DNA of 64,000 nt, from assembly GCF_003385495.1 (NCBI RefSeq), contig NZ_QNUH01000001.1:248001-312000 (forward strand), in the 5' to 3' direction. Source of the stretch: Chryseobacterium elymi (GTDB taxonomy: Bacteria > Bacteroidota > Bacteroidia > Flavobacteriales > Weeksellaceae). The translations under genes were made by a program, and so were the position numbers. Under the pieces are notes generated by a model. That model worked only from the letters and a program-made list of their open reading frames with translations, had not been told where the DNA came from and did not search any database. Each line of letters opens with the position of its first letter. The stretch's first letter is position 1. Shown in pieces: positions 32,861-41,924 of this stretch.

Positions 32861-33886
32861 TTATTTAATTAAGAAATTGAATTTATCCATATTCTTAAGG
32901 GCAATTCCTGTTCCGCGAACGACAGCTCTCAGCGGATCTTCTGCAACAAATACAGGAAGGCCGGTCTTTTTGTGCAATCTGTCCGCAAGACCTCTCAATA
33001 AAGCACCTCCTCCAGCAAGATAGATACCTGTTTTATAAATATCAGCAGCCAGTTCCGGTGGAGTAAGAGAAAGCGTTTCCATTACGGCATCTTCAATTCT
33101 GATGATAGATTTGTCCAATGCACGTGCAATTTCCTTATATCCTACCATGATCTCTTTTGGCTTCCCTGTAATAAGGTCTCTACCCTGTACCGGGATATCT
33201 TCAATGTCAACATCGAGATCTTCCACTGCAGAACCTACTTCAATTTTAATTCTTTCCGCTGTTCTTTCTCCGATGTAAAGGTTATGGTGAGTTCTAAGAT
33301 AGTAAGCAATATCATTTGTAAATACGTCACCTGCAATTTTCACAGATTTATCACATACAATACCTCCTAAAGCTACAACCGCAATTTCCGTAGTACCACC
33401 ACCTATGTCGATAATCATATTTCCCTCAGGCTTCTGTACATCAATCCCAACTCCTATTGCTGCAGCCATTGGTTCGTAGATCAGTCTAACTTCTTTTGCG
33501 TTTACTTTTTGAGCAGAATCTCTTACCGCTCTCTTTTCAACTTCAGTAATTCCGGAAGGGATACAGATAACGATTCTCAGTGCCGGCTGAATAAATCTGC
33601 CTTTAATTCCGGGGATCTTTTTGATAAATTCCTTAATCATGTGTTCAGAAGCGTGGAAATCTGCAATAACACCATCTTTCAATGGACGGATTGTTTTGAT
33701 ATCCTCATGAGTCTTACCCTGCATATGCTTAGCCTGCTCACCAACGGCAATCGGCCTACCCGTAGAACGTTCAATTGCAACAATTGACGGTTGATCTATA
33801 ACAATTTTATTATTATGGATGATAAGGGTATTGGCAGTACCAAGGTCTATCGCAATTTCTTGCGTAAACATATCAAATAAACTCAT
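32861..33886 (-). CDS. mreB: Actin-like cytoskeletal protein MreB
   Basis: The 341-residue bacterial actin organises wall synthesis along the cell. The phosphate loops and nucleotide motifs are in order: IAIDLGTANTLI near the start, INMIID-type DIGGGTTEIAVVALGG in the centre and YLAGGGALLRGL near the end. It is the first gene of the operon, behind a consensus -7 element at 33911-33918. Its presence implies rod-shaped growth. Confidence 0.97.
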   Translation of the reverse strand: MSLFDMFTQEIAIDLGTANTLIIHNNKIVIDQPSIVAIERSTGRPIAVGEQAKHMQGKTHEDIKTIRPLKDGVIADFHASEHMIKEFIKKIPGIKGRFIQPALRIVICIPSGITEVEKRAVRDSAQKVNAKEVRLIYEPMAAAIGVGIDVQKPEGNMIIDIGGGTTEIAVVALGGIVCDKSVKIAGDVFTNDIAYYLRTHHNLYIGERTAERIKIEVGSAVEDLDVDIEDIPVQGRDLITGKPKEIMVGYKEIARALDKSIIRIEDAVMETLSLTPPELAADIYKTGIYLAGGGALLRGLADRLHKKTGLPVFVAEDPLRAVVRGTGIALKNMDKFNFLIK

Positions 33887-33910
33887 ATTTTTCTTCTGAT
33901 TTTAAGATTA

Positions 33911-33918
33911 CAAAGATA
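33911..33918 (-). promoter_or_regulatory. -7 element of the rod-shape operon
   Basis: The minus strand reads TATCTTTG, a full TAnnTTTG match, 25 nt before the mreB ATG. Confidence 0.65.
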
Positions 33919-34269
33919 TAAATTTAACACCACTAAAGAAATTTAACATGAATATAATTTGGTTAAAATTTTATTAAAATTCACAATTGTTTATTAACTT
34001 TTGATTTAATCATTTACGGAGCCTGATTTAAACTAAAATTGACAGAATGTAAGACGGAAGTCAGGAGGCGAAGGTCATTTAATTTAAAACAACAAAAGAG
34101 CATCTTTAAAAGATGGTAAATCGTTGATTATAAAATATTTTCCACACCACTGAAGCATCAACCTAAATTTTAGACAGCCGCTTTTTCAGCTCCGCCTCTC
34201 TTATACCACCATAGTTTTTCACGATAATTATCATATACATTATCAGAGGGTGGTTAACTAAAAAATCCG

Positions 34270-34277
34270 TAAATTTG
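34270..34277 (+). promoter_or_regulatory. -7 element of the haem operon
   Basis: TAAATTTG ends only 9 nt before the hemA ATG, so the mRNA should have a leader of just a few nucleotides or none. Confidence 0.6.
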
Positions 34278-34286
34278 CGACTGCTT

Positions 34287-35561
34287 ATGTTACAGTATTC
34301 CAATATTCATCAGACATCAAATTTTGCTGTACTTTCCATCAGTTTTGAAAAGGCTGATGTGGAAACGCGGGGGAAGTTTGCATTTTTTGATGATAACATC
34401 AAGAATTTTGTCACCAGGGTCCATACTATGGATTTAGGGGATGCATTTGTGGTTTCCACATGTAACAGGACCGAAATCTACACCACTTCCCCGAATTATC
34501 TTCTGGTAGCAGAAGAATACTGCAAAACAATCGGAGTAAACCTTACAGATTTTCTTCAGTTTGCCAATATCCTGACCAAAGAAGAGGCTCTTACCCATCT
34601 TTTCAGAGTAGCAGCCGGACTGGAAAGTCAGATTATCGGAGATTTTGAGATCATCGGACAGATCAAAAAAGCATACAGCCGTTTTAAAAAAGAAAGGCAG
34701 AATTCCAATCCATACCTGGAAAGGGCGATCAATGCAGCAATCCAGATTTCGAAAAGAATTAAAAATGAGACAGGGATTTCAAACGGAGCCGCCTCTGTGT
34801 CATATGCTGCTGTTCATTATATTTTAAACAGCCAGAAGAAAATCACAGAAAAAAACATTCTTCTTTTGGGTGTGGGTGAAATAGGGCAGAATACAGTTGA
34901 AAATCTTGTTAAGCATGTCTACCAGCCAAAAATTAAAATTGCCAACAGAACTCAGGAGAAAGCTGAAAAGATTTCCCGGAAATACAGTATTCCTCATGTT
35001 GATTATTCTGATTTTGACATGGAATTAAAAAACACGGACATTCTTATTGTTGCTACAGGAGCCAAACATCCTATCATTAACAAATCTCATTTCCCGAACG
35101 GAAAAGAGACCCTGGTGATCGATCTGTCTATTCCTCACAACGTTGAAAAAAATGTAACCGAGAATGAAAATGTAACCCTGATTGATGTAGACGAGCTTTC
35201 CAAACAGATCCAGGAAACGATCCAGCAGCGGGAAAAAGAAATTCCAAAAGCTGAAAAAATCATCAAAGAACTGATGAAAGAGTTTCTGGAATGGGAAAAA
35301 AAGAGAAAGCTGGCACCCAATATTCACCATTTCAAAGCGGTTCTGAAGAATATGGAACGTAATGAAATGCATAATTTTTATAAAAAAAATAAATACATAA
35401 ACATCACGGACATGGAGCTTTCTGACAAAATGATCCAGAAAATCACCAACCGTTTTGCAAAATTTATCATCGACAATCCTTTAAAAGCCGAAGAAATTAG
35501 TAAATTAATGCACGAAATATTAGTTGAACAACCAAACAACGAATTCAATGAAAAGCATTAG
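34287..35561 (+). CDS. hemA: Glutamyl-tRNA reductase
   Basis: The 424-residue NADPH enzyme turns glutamyl-tRNA into glutamate-1-semialdehyde, the first step of C5 haem synthesis. Motifs: VVSTCNRTEIY with the catalytic cysteine, GLESQIIGDFEIIGQIK, and the NADPH-binding ILLLGVGEIGQ. A C-terminal dimerisation helix region is present. The start chosen is the ATG at 34287; an in-frame TTG at 34275 overlaps the -7 element. The end overlaps hemC by 14 nt. Confidence 0.94.
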   Translation: MLQYSNIHQTSNFAVLSISFEKADVETRGKFAFFDDNIKNFVTRVHTMDLGDAFVVSTCNRTEIYTTSPNYLLVAEEYCKTIGVNLTDFLQFANILTKEEALTHLFRVAAGLESQIIGDFEIIGQIKKAYSRFKKERQNSNPYLERAINAAIQISKRIKNETGISNGAASVSYAAVHYILNSQKKITEKNILLLGVGEIGQNTVENLVKHVYQPKIKIANRTQEKAEKISRKYSIPHVDYSDFDMELKNTDILIVATGAKHPIINKSHFPNGKETLVIDLSIPHNVEKNVTENENVTLIDVDELSKQIQETIQQREKEIPKAEKIIKELMKEFLEWEKKRKLAPNIHHFKAVLKNMERNEMHNFYKKNKYINITDMELSDKMIQKITNRFAKFIIDNPLKAEEISKLMHEILVEQPNNEFNEKH

Positions 35562-36456
35562 AATCGGAACAAGAAATTCCGCACTTGCACTTTGGCAGGC
35601 AAGAGAGGTTGCCAGGCACCTACAGAACCGTAATTATTTAACGGAAATTGTTCCTATCATATCTTCCGGCGACAAGAACTTAAATCAACCGCTCTATTCA
35701 TTAGGAATCACCGGGGTTTTTACAAGAGACCTTGATGTTGCCTTATTGAATGACGAAATTGATATTGCCGTACACTCTTTAAAGGATGTCCCTACGCAAC
35801 TGCCTCAAAATATTGAGATTGTTGCTTACCTGGAAAGAGACTTCCCTCAGGACGTACTCATCAGAAAAGAATCTTCAAGAAATAAAGAATTCCATGAACT
35901 TAAGCTAGCCACAAGCAGCTTAAGAAGAAGAGCATTCTGGTTAAAGAATTACCCTCATGCTGAGTTTTCTGATATCCGCGGAAATATCCAGACCCGTCTT
36001 CAGAAACTGGAAGAAGGAGATTTTGATGCGACCATTCTGTCTCTGGCAGGAATAAAAAGAATGAAAATGGATATTGATTATGAAATGCTTCCGCTAATGA
36101 TCCCGGCTGCTTCGCAGGGAGTTATTGCTGTTGCAGGACATTCTGATAAAATAGAGATCAATGAAACCCTGAGCCAGATTAACCATAAGAAAACCCAGAT
36201 CTGTGTAGAAATCGAAAGAAGTTTCCTGAGCACACTGGAAGGCGGCTGCACGGCTCCTATAGGAGCTTTTGCTGAGATGATCGAAAACCAGATCCGTTTC
36301 AAAGCTGCTCTTTGCTCTCTTGATGGCAAAAACTGTATTGCTACCGATGAGAACTTTGAATATAATGACACCGAAAATTTTGGAGAGAAGTTCGCCAAGG
36401 TAGTTCTTGAAAACGGTGGAAAAGAACTGATGACTGAAATTAAGAATTCGTATTAA
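35548..36456 (+). CDS. hemC: Hydroxymethylbilane synthase
   Basis: The 302-residue enzyme polymerises four porphobilinogen units. It opens RIGTRNSALALWQAREVA, and has HSLKDVPTQLP and LEGGCTAPIGAFA, where the cysteine carries the dipyrromethane cofactor. The start is the ATG at 35548, which makes MKSIRIGTRNSAL the N-terminus; an upstream in-frame start would add eight residues inside hemA. Confidence 0.95.
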   Translation: MKSIRIGTRNSALALWQAREVARHLQNRNYLTEIVPIISSGDKNLNQPLYSLGITGVFTRDLDVALLNDEIDIAVHSLKDVPTQLPQNIEIVAYLERDFPQDVLIRKESSRNKEFHELKLATSSLRRRAFWLKNYPHAEFSDIRGNIQTRLQKLEEGDFDATILSLAGIKRMKMDIDYEMLPLMIPAASQGVIAVAGHSDKIEINETLSQINHKKTQICVEIERSFLSTLEGGCTAPIGAFAEMIENQIRFKAALCSLDGKNCIATDENFEYNDTENFGEKFAKVVLENGGKELMTEIKNSY

Positions 36457-36502
36457 GAGTTTTCAGGCAGATTGATACATTTATATTCGTAAGTGCAGAA
36501 CA

Positions 36503-37084
36503 ATGAAAAAATCCTTTTTTTTATTCGTATTTCTATTTTGTGTATTTATTGCAAATGCACAGAATAAATTTGGACTTCAACTATCCAGCTCTGCTTTGGC
36601 GCTAATAGACAGTTCCATTAAATACGATCCCGCTTATTTTGTGCTCAAATATCCCAACGGCGATGTCCCGGCTGACAAAGGAGTTTGTACAGATGTTATT
36701 ATAAGAGCATACAGAAAACTCGGTATTGATCTGCAAAAAGAAGTACACGAGGATATGGTAAAGAACTTTTCAAAGTATCCGAAAACCTGGGGATTAAAAA
36801 AACCTGACACGAATATTGATCACAGAAGGGTTCCCAATCTTGCCGTCTTTTTTTCCAGATTCGGAAAAGTAAAATCTACTGAAGCCAATCCCGCGCTTTA
36901 TGTTCCGGGAGATATTGTTACCTGGATCCTGCCTGGTAACCTGACCCATATCGGAATTGTTGTCAATAAAAAATCTATTGACGGAAAAAGATTCTTAATT
37001 GTGCATAATATAGGAGGCGGACAGGTTTTGGAAGACTGCCTCTTTAAATATACCGTCACAGGGCATTATCAATACCCAAAGTAA
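36503..37084 (+). CDS. DUF1287 secreted protein, likely wall hydrolase fold
   Basis: The 193-residue protein has a signal peptide (FVFLFCVFIANAQ). The mature part has the DUF1287 pattern: GVCTDVIIRAYRKLGIDLQK with a likely catalytic cysteine, then YVPGDIVTWILPGNLTHIGIV with a histidine, and VHNIGGGQVLED. The arrangement resembles NlpC/P60 or CHAP-type cysteine hydrolases, so a peptidoglycan or peptide hydrolase is likely but unproven. It sits 46 nt after hemC and 9 nt before an amidase gene, inside the haem operon. Confidence 0.82.
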   Translation: MKKSFFLFVFLFCVFIANAQNKFGLQLSSSALALIDSSIKYDPAYFVLKYPNGDVPADKGVCTDVIIRAYRKLGIDLQKEVHEDMVKNFSKYPKTWGLKKPDTNIDHRRVPNLAVFFSRFGKVKSTEANPALYVPGDIVTWILPGNLTHIGIVVNKKSIDGKRFLIVHNIGGGQVLEDCLFKYTVTGHYQYPK

Positions 37085-37093
37085 GCTGCTTTT

Positions 37094-37750
37094 ATGAAAA
37101 ATCTTATCTATGCTTTATTTGTATTGGTAGCATGCTGGACGAAAGCACAAATCAACGAGTTTAAAATCGTCAGCAAGCCTATCGATTATTCTCCGGAGAG
37201 AGTCCGTTTAAGTTTGGAGTATCTTAAAGATCATCATCATATTGTACAAAACTCCCCAACGATTTCGCCTAAAATAATTGTTCTGCATTATACTGCAGGC
37301 GGAACTGTTGAAACGAATTATAAATATTTCAATAAGACCCATCTGGAATCTGCCAGAAATATTTTAAAGAAACAAAGTACTTTAAATGTTTCTTCGCAGT
37401 TTATTGTAGACCGGGATGGTACAATTTACCAGCTTATGGAACCTAATATGTTTGCAAGGCACACTATAGGCCTTAATTACTGTGCAATTGGTATTGAAAA
37501 TATAGGAAGCAGGAAGCAGCCGCTTACAGAAAAACAAGTTTTAGCCAATGCTCAGCTGGTTAGATATTTAACTAAGAAATATACTATAGAATACCTTATA
37601 GGCCATTCAGAATATGATGCATTCAGAGGTTCTAAACTTTGGAAGGAGACGGATCCGAATTATTTTACTGTAAAAGATGATCCGGGGAAAGATTTTATGA
37701 CAAAAGTAAGACTGTTAGTGACTGATTTACATTTAAAAGACAAGCCTTAA
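37094..37750 (+). CDS. N-acetylmuramoyl-L-alanine amidase (Amidase_2)
   Basis: The 218-residue secreted protein has a signal peptide (LIYALFVLVACWTKAQ) and an Amidase_2 domain of the T7-lysozyme type: KIIVLHYTAGG with the first zinc histidine, FIVDRDGTIYQLMEP, ARHTIGLNYCAIGIENIG, and LIGHSEYDAFRGSKLWKETDPN with the second histidine and acidic ligand. It cleaves the bond between muramic acid and the stem peptide in the periplasm. Its stop overlaps the hemD start (TAATG), so it is co-translated with hemD. Confidence 0.9.
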   Translation: MKNLIYALFVLVACWTKAQINEFKIVSKPIDYSPERVRLSLEYLKDHHHIVQNSPTISPKIIVLHYTAGGTVETNYKYFNKTHLESARNILKKQSTLNVSSQFIVDRDGTIYQLMEPNMFARHTIGLNYCAIGIENIGSRKQPLTEKQVLANAQLVRYLTKKYTIEYLIGHSEYDAFRGSKLWKETDPNYFTVKDDPGKDFMTKVRLLVTDLHLKDKP

Positions 37751-38421
37751 TGAAAATTCTGTTTACCAAAACCATAGATGCCACATTATTAGCCAAAGAA
37801 TTAGGATCGGATATTTCGGCTGAATGTATTGAGGTAATTAGGACAGAACCTATAAAAACAGCTGCATTTGATTTAAAGAATTATTCACTGATCTTCACCA
37901 GTGTCAACGGAGTGAGTTCATTTTTCAATAATCAGTTTAAACCCAAAGAGGATTTTACAGCAAAAAACTACAATAAAATATACTGTGTTGGCGAAAAAAC
38001 GAAGCGTGAGCTAAGAAAACACGGTTTCGGAACATTCAAAGTTCTGAAGAATGCCGAAACTCTTTCGAGATTTATCATCGGAAACTGCCAGCACGAACAA
38101 TTCCTTCATTTCTGCGGCAATCTTGCCATTGATGTCCTGGATAAGGATCTTCCTTTACAGAATATCAGCTACAAAAAGATAACGATTTACAAAACCGAAG
38201 AGCTCTATCCTTCTGTACCTGAAAAATATCATGCTGCAGTTTTTTTTAGTCCAAGCGGAGTTCGTAGTTTTGCAAAACTCAATCCTTTAGAAGGAATAAA
38301 GATTTTTTCAATTGGGGAAACCACCTCAGGTGAGCTCAGAAAGCACACTACAGAAGAAATTTTCACATCAGAAGAAAATAATCTGGCTTCCATTTTTGAA
38401 TTGATAAAAAAGAAACTTTAA
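37750..38421 (+). CDS. hemD: Uroporphyrinogen-III synthase
   Basis: The 223-residue protein has the weakly conserved HemD pattern: SLIFTSVNGVSSFF, YCVGEKTKRELRKHGF, LHFCGNLAIDVL, and VFFSPSGVRSF followed by FSIGETTSGELRKH. It closes the linear tetrapyrrole with ring-D inversion. The location between hemC and hemE supports the call. Confidence 0.88.
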   Translation: MKILFTKTIDATLLAKELGSDISAECIEVIRTEPIKTAAFDLKNYSLIFTSVNGVSSFFNNQFKPKEDFTAKNYNKIYCVGEKTKRELRKHGFGTFKVLKNAETLSRFIIGNCQHEQFLHFCGNLAIDVLDKDLPLQNISYKKITIYKTEELYPSVPEKYHAAVFFSPSGVRSFAKLNPLEGIKIFSIGETTSGELRKHTTEEIFTSEENNLASIFELIKKKL

Positions 38422-38486
38422 ACAGCCGCACACATGGCTGCTAAAATAATGAGTGCCGACAACGGCCGTATTAGTTTAAATAAATT

Positions 38487-39518
38487 ATGATTAAAAACGA
38501 CTTATATTTAAAAGCACTCCGCGGAGAAACTGTAGAAAGACCGCCGGTATGGATGATGAGACAGGCCGGAAGATATCTGCCGGAATTCATTGCTCTCCGG
38601 GATAAATATGACTTCTTTACAAGATGTCAGACTCCCGAGCTGGCTGCTGAAATCACGATACAGCCGATCAAAAGATTTCCGTTGGATGCTGCGATCTTGT
38701 TCTCTGATATTTTGGTAGTTCCCCAAGCTATGGGAATTGATTTCAAAATGAAGGAATCAGTTGGCCCGTGGCTGGATAATCCTATCAGAACGGCTGAACA
38801 GGTTCAGAATATTGAAGTTCCTGATGTAAATGATACATTGGGCTATGTTTTTGATGCTATTGAGCTGACTCTGCAGAAATTGGATAATGAAATTCCACTG
38901 ATCGGTTTTGCAGGTTCTCCATGGACGATCCTGTGCTACTGTGTGGAAGGAAAAGGAAGCAAAGCATTTGACATTGCAAAATCATTCTGTTTCCAGCAGC
39001 CTGAAGCGGCTCATTTACTGCTTCAGAAGATCACGGATACTACGATTGCCTATTTAAAAAGAAAAGTTGAAAAAGGAGTGTCTGCGGTTCAGGTTTTTGA
39101 TTCATGGGGAGGTATGCTTTCTCCTACAGATTATCAGGAATTCTCATGGCAGTATATCAATCAGATCGTTGAAGCCTTGAGTCCTCTTACTCATGTTGTG
39201 GTATTTGGAAAAGGATGCTGGTTCGCTCTTGAGGATATGACGATGTCTAAAGCATCGGCTTTGGGAGTTGACTGGACTATTACTCCTGAATTTGCAAGAA
39301 CATTAACGAATCACACAATGACGCTTCAGGGAAATTTTGATCCTGCAAGACTACATTCTACTCCGGAAACCATCAAGAAAATGGTGACCGAAATGATCAA
39401 CCGTTTTGGGAAAGACAGATATATTGCGAATCTTGGTCATGGAATTTTACCTAACATCCCTGTGGAGAATGCAGAGGCTTTCATCAGAGCTGTTGTGGAC
39501 TGGAAACCGAATATTTAA
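38487..39518 (+). CDS. hemE: Uroporphyrinogen decarboxylase
   Basis: The 343-residue enzyme removes four carboxyl groups from uroporphyrinogen III. Signature 1 [16 protein letters not shown] and signature 2 [17 protein letters not shown] are intact, as are [13 protein letters not shown] and [13 protein letters not shown]. Length is normal. It is the last gene of the operon and is followed by a terminator. Confidence 0.97.
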   Translation: MIKNDLYLKALRGETVERPPVWMMRQAGRYLPEFIALRDKYDFFTRCQTPELAAEITIQPIKRFPLDAAILFSDILVVPQAMGIDFKMKESVGPWLDNPIRTAEQVQNIEVPDVNDTLGYVFDAIELTLQKLDNEIPLIGFAGSPWTILCYCVEGKGSKAFDIAKSFCFQQPEAAHLLLQKITDTTIAYLKRKVEKGVSAVQVFDSWGGMLSPTDYQEFSWQYINQIVEALSPLTHVVVFGKGCWFALEDMTMSKASALGVDWTITPEFARTLTNHTMTLQGNFDPARLHSTPETIKKMVTEMINRFGKDRYIANLGHGILPNIPVENAEAFIRAVVDWKPNI

Positions 39519-39540
39519 GATTCATTTACAAAAATAAAAA

Positions 39541-39570
39541 GCCCTTTCAGTTCTTTGAAAGGGCTTTTTT
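39541..39570 (+). terminator. Terminator of the haem operon
   Basis: GCCCTTTC (39541-39548) pairs with GAAAGGGC (39557-39564), followed by six T. Confidence 0.9.
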
Positions 39571-39584
39571 AATATTTTAACCTG

Positions 39585-39802
39585 AGTTCGGGATAAGAAA
39601 ATTAAGATTAATATGCTGGAAGCTGGAAGTGGGAGGCTTGAAGTTACTATTGGGCTGATAGTTTCTTAAAATTGAATTAATTAGTCTTAAAAAAATTGAT
39701 AAAAAACCGAGGTATTGTTATTTTTCACGACCTTAATAACTTCCCTCTTCCAGCTTCAGGCTTCCTTACCTTATTAAAAACAGAAATATCTTATCCCGAA
39801 CT
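39585..39802. repeat. Large imperfect inverted repeat between hemE and sufS
   Basis: The outer 14 bp, AGTTCGGGATAAGA (39585-39598), are repeated exactly inverted at 39789-39802. Further in, a purine-rich stretch near 39615-39645 (GGAAGCTGGAAGTGGGAG) has an imperfect inverted partner near 39738-39768. The arms are about 75 nt with a centre of about 65 nt. There is no reading frame, so it is not an insertion sequence; a small non-autonomous element or a folded RNA is possible. Confidence 0.55.
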
Positions 39803-39808
39803 ATTATT

Positions 39809-41029
39809 TTAGCTAAGCATTTTCTGAGCTTTTTTTACTCCTTCTAACAACTTATCAATTTCTTCAAAAGTATTGTAAACCGCAAAACTGGCTCTTACCG
39901 TTCCGGCTATATTGAAGAAGTTCATAATAGGCTGTGTACAGTGATGTCCTGTTCTGACCGCAATCCCCATTTTATCCAGGATCATTCCTACATCGGAAGA
40001 TATACCCACACCTTCCAAGTTAAAGGAAACTACCCCTGTTCTTTTGGCTTTCTCGCCGTAGATCTTTATATTTTCCAGTTCCAGTAGTTTTCTCTGAGCA
40101 TATTCCAGTAAGGCATTTTCATGATTCTGGATATTCTGCCTGCCTGTTTTTTCAATAAAATCAACAGCGGCACCCAGTGCGATATTTCCTCCTACATTTG
40201 GAGTTCCTGCTTCATATTTAAAAGGAAGTCCGGCGTAGGTTGTCCCATCGAAAGAACATGTTGCAATCATCTCTCCTCCTCCGTGAAACGGTGGAAGTTC
40301 TTCAAGAATCTCCTGTTTTCCATAAAGGATCCCGGTTCCCATCGGAGCATACATCTTATGGCCTGAAAAGACAAAGAAATCACAATCCATCTGTTGTACA
40401 TCGATATCAAAGTGAGGAGCAGACTGCGCCCCGTCGATCACAATATAAGCATCTGAATTTTTCCTTGTTTTAGCGATGATCTCTTCTATCGGATTTACAA
40501 TCCCCAAAGCATTGGAAACCTGGTTTACAGAAACCACTTTTGTCTTTTCGCTAAGAAAATCATCCAGATAGTTCAGTTGAAGAATACCGTTTTCATCAAT
40601 GGGAATCACTCTGAGCTTTGCTCCGGTCCTTTCACAAAGCAATTGCCATGGAACAATATTGGAATGGTGCTCCAGGTAAGAAATGATAATCTCATCATCC
40701 TTTTTAAGCTTCTGTGTCAGAATGTAGGCGATGAGGTTCAGACCTTCTGTTGTCCCCTTTGTAAAAATAACTTCAAAATCATGCTTAGCATTGATAAATT
40801 TCTGAATCTTTCTTCTCGAAAGTTCCATTTCTTCTGTAGCCAGCTGGCTTAGTGTATGAATTCCTCTGTGAACATTGGCATTAAGTTCTGTATAATAATC
40901 ATTCCATATCTTTAAAACAGAGTCCGGTTTCTGGGATGTTGCTGCATTATCTAAGTAAACCAAAGGCTTACCATTCACTTCGCGGTTTAATATGGTAAAC
41001 TGACTTCTTATTTCCTGAATGTCAAACAT
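39809..41029 (-). CDS. sufS: Cysteine desulfurase SufS
   Basis: The 406-residue pyridoxal-phosphate enzyme takes sulfur from cysteine for iron-sulfur cluster assembly. The lysine that binds the cofactor is K225 in FSGHKMYAP, and the persulfide-carrying C364 is in RTGHHCTQP, which fits the class II (SufS/CsdA) type. The N-terminal YLDNAATSQKP is typical. No other suf genes lie beside it. A consensus -7 element (41072-41079) and a short inverted repeat are in its leader. Confidence 0.93.
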   Translation of the reverse strand: MFDIQEIRSQFTILNREVNGKPLVYLDNAATSQKPDSVLKIWNDYYTELNANVHRGIHTLSQLATEEMELSRRKIQKFINAKHDFEVIFTKGTTEGLNLIAYILTQKLKKDDEIIISYLEHHSNIVPWQLLCERTGAKLRVIPIDENGILQLNYLDDFLSEKTKVVSVNQVSNALGIVNPIEEIIAKTRKNSDAYIVIDGAQSAPHFDIDVQQMDCDFFVFSGHKMYAPMGTGILYGKQEILEELPPFHGGGEMIATCSFDGTTYAGLPFKYEAGTPNVGGNIALGAAVDFIEKTGRQNIQNHENALLEYAQRKLLELENIKIYGEKAKRTGVVSFNLEGVGISSDVGMILDKMGIAVRTGHHCTQPIMNFFNIAGTVRASFAVYNTFEEIDKLLEGVKKAQKMLS

Positions 41030-41052
41030 TTATTAAAATTTTAAATTAGATT

Positions 41053-41079
41053 GTTCTTATTTAGAACACTTCAAATTTA
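41053..41079 (-). promoter_or_regulatory. sufS promoter with inverted repeat at the start site
   Basis: On the minus strand TAAATTTG (41079-41072) is a full -7 match. Directly downstream, around the expected transcription start, GTTCT-N5-AGAAC (41053-41067) is a perfect inverted repeat and a possible repressor site. Confidence 0.45.
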
Positions 41080-41190
41080 CGGCTTTTTTTCTGAAAGGAC
41101 GTAGTGGATTAAAGACTGATATTGGTCAGGCAATAGAAAGATTCGATGAGCAAGTACTGGAAAGTCAATTTATCATCTTATCACAAAATA

Positions 41191-41218
41191 AAAACCTGCC
41201 AACGTATTGACAGGTTTT
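41191..41218 (-). terminator. Terminator after rplY
   Basis: AAAACCTG (41191-41198) pairs with CAGGTTTT (41211-41218), with CAA and TTG pairing inside. It follows the rplY stop by 24 nt on the minus strand. Confidence 0.8.
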
Positions 41219-41242
41219 ATATTATTTGTTGAATAAGCAATA

Positions 41243-41869
41243 TTATTCTGCTGCAGTTCCTTCTGCTGCCGGAGCTGCACCTTCTTCCTCTTCATCATCT
41301 TCTACTACTGCACCACCTTTCATTGCATTTCTAGACATCTTAACAGCTACTACAACTGCATTGTCAGGGTGCACGAAAGAATATCCTTCAGCTTTGATAC
41401 CTCCAACATAAATCTTGTTACCGATTTTTAATGGAGTAACGTCTACAACTACCTCATCAGGTAAGTTTGCAGGAATAGCTTTCACTTTTAATTTTCTGAA
41501 AGACTGACGTAAAACACCACCAGCCACAACACCTTTAGAACGTCCGGTAATTCTTACAGGAACTTCCATAATCACTGGCTTATCAGCAGATAACTGATAG
41601 AAGTCTGCGTGTAAAATTTTATCCGTAATTGGGTGGAACTGAATATCCTGAAGAACAGCTGGAATTGTTTTCCCGTCTAGTTCAATAGATACCGTGTGTG
41701 CTTCAGGAGTGTATACTAAACCTTTGAAAGCTTTCTCTGCAGCAGAGAAGTTTAAAGGCGCTTCACCTCCATAAACAACACAAGGAACTAATTCAGCATC
41801 ACGTAAAGCTTTTGTAGACTTTTTGCCCACGCTTTCTCTTTTTGTACCTTGAATTGTAATAGATTTCAT
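41243..41869 (-). CDS. rplY: Ribosomal protein L25 (Ctc form)
   Basis: The 208-residue 5S-rRNA-binding protein has the N-terminal L25 domain ([24 protein letters not shown]) and the C-terminal TL5/Ctc beta domain ([20 protein letters not shown]). It ends in an acidic, alanine-rich tail of about 25 residues ([15 protein letters not shown]). It is 55 nt downstream of prs, the common prs-rplY arrangement in bacteria. Confidence 0.95.
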   Translation of the reverse strand: MKSITIQGTKRESVGKKSTKALRDAELVPCVVYGGEAPLNFSAAEKAFKGLVYTPEAHTVSIELDGKTIPAVLQDIQFHPITDKILHADFYQLSADKPVIMEVPVRITGRSKGVVAGGVLRQSFRKLKVKAIPANLPDEVVVDVTPLKIGNKIYVGGIKAEGYSFVHPDNAVVVAVKMSRNAMKGGAVVEDDEEEEGAAPAAEGTAAE

Positions 41870-41924
41870 TTATAAAAAATTTAAAAATTTGTTCTGTTTA
41901 ATTTTGCAATTCTCTAAAAATCAA

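Larger units (their letters stand above)
33887..34286. other. Intergenic region between divergent mreB and hemA
   Basis: These 400 bp hold the mreB -7 element (33911-33918), a small hairpin (CATCTTT with AAAGATG around 34101) and the hemA -7 element (34270-34277). I see no reading frame or other structure in the rest. Confidence 0.5.
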
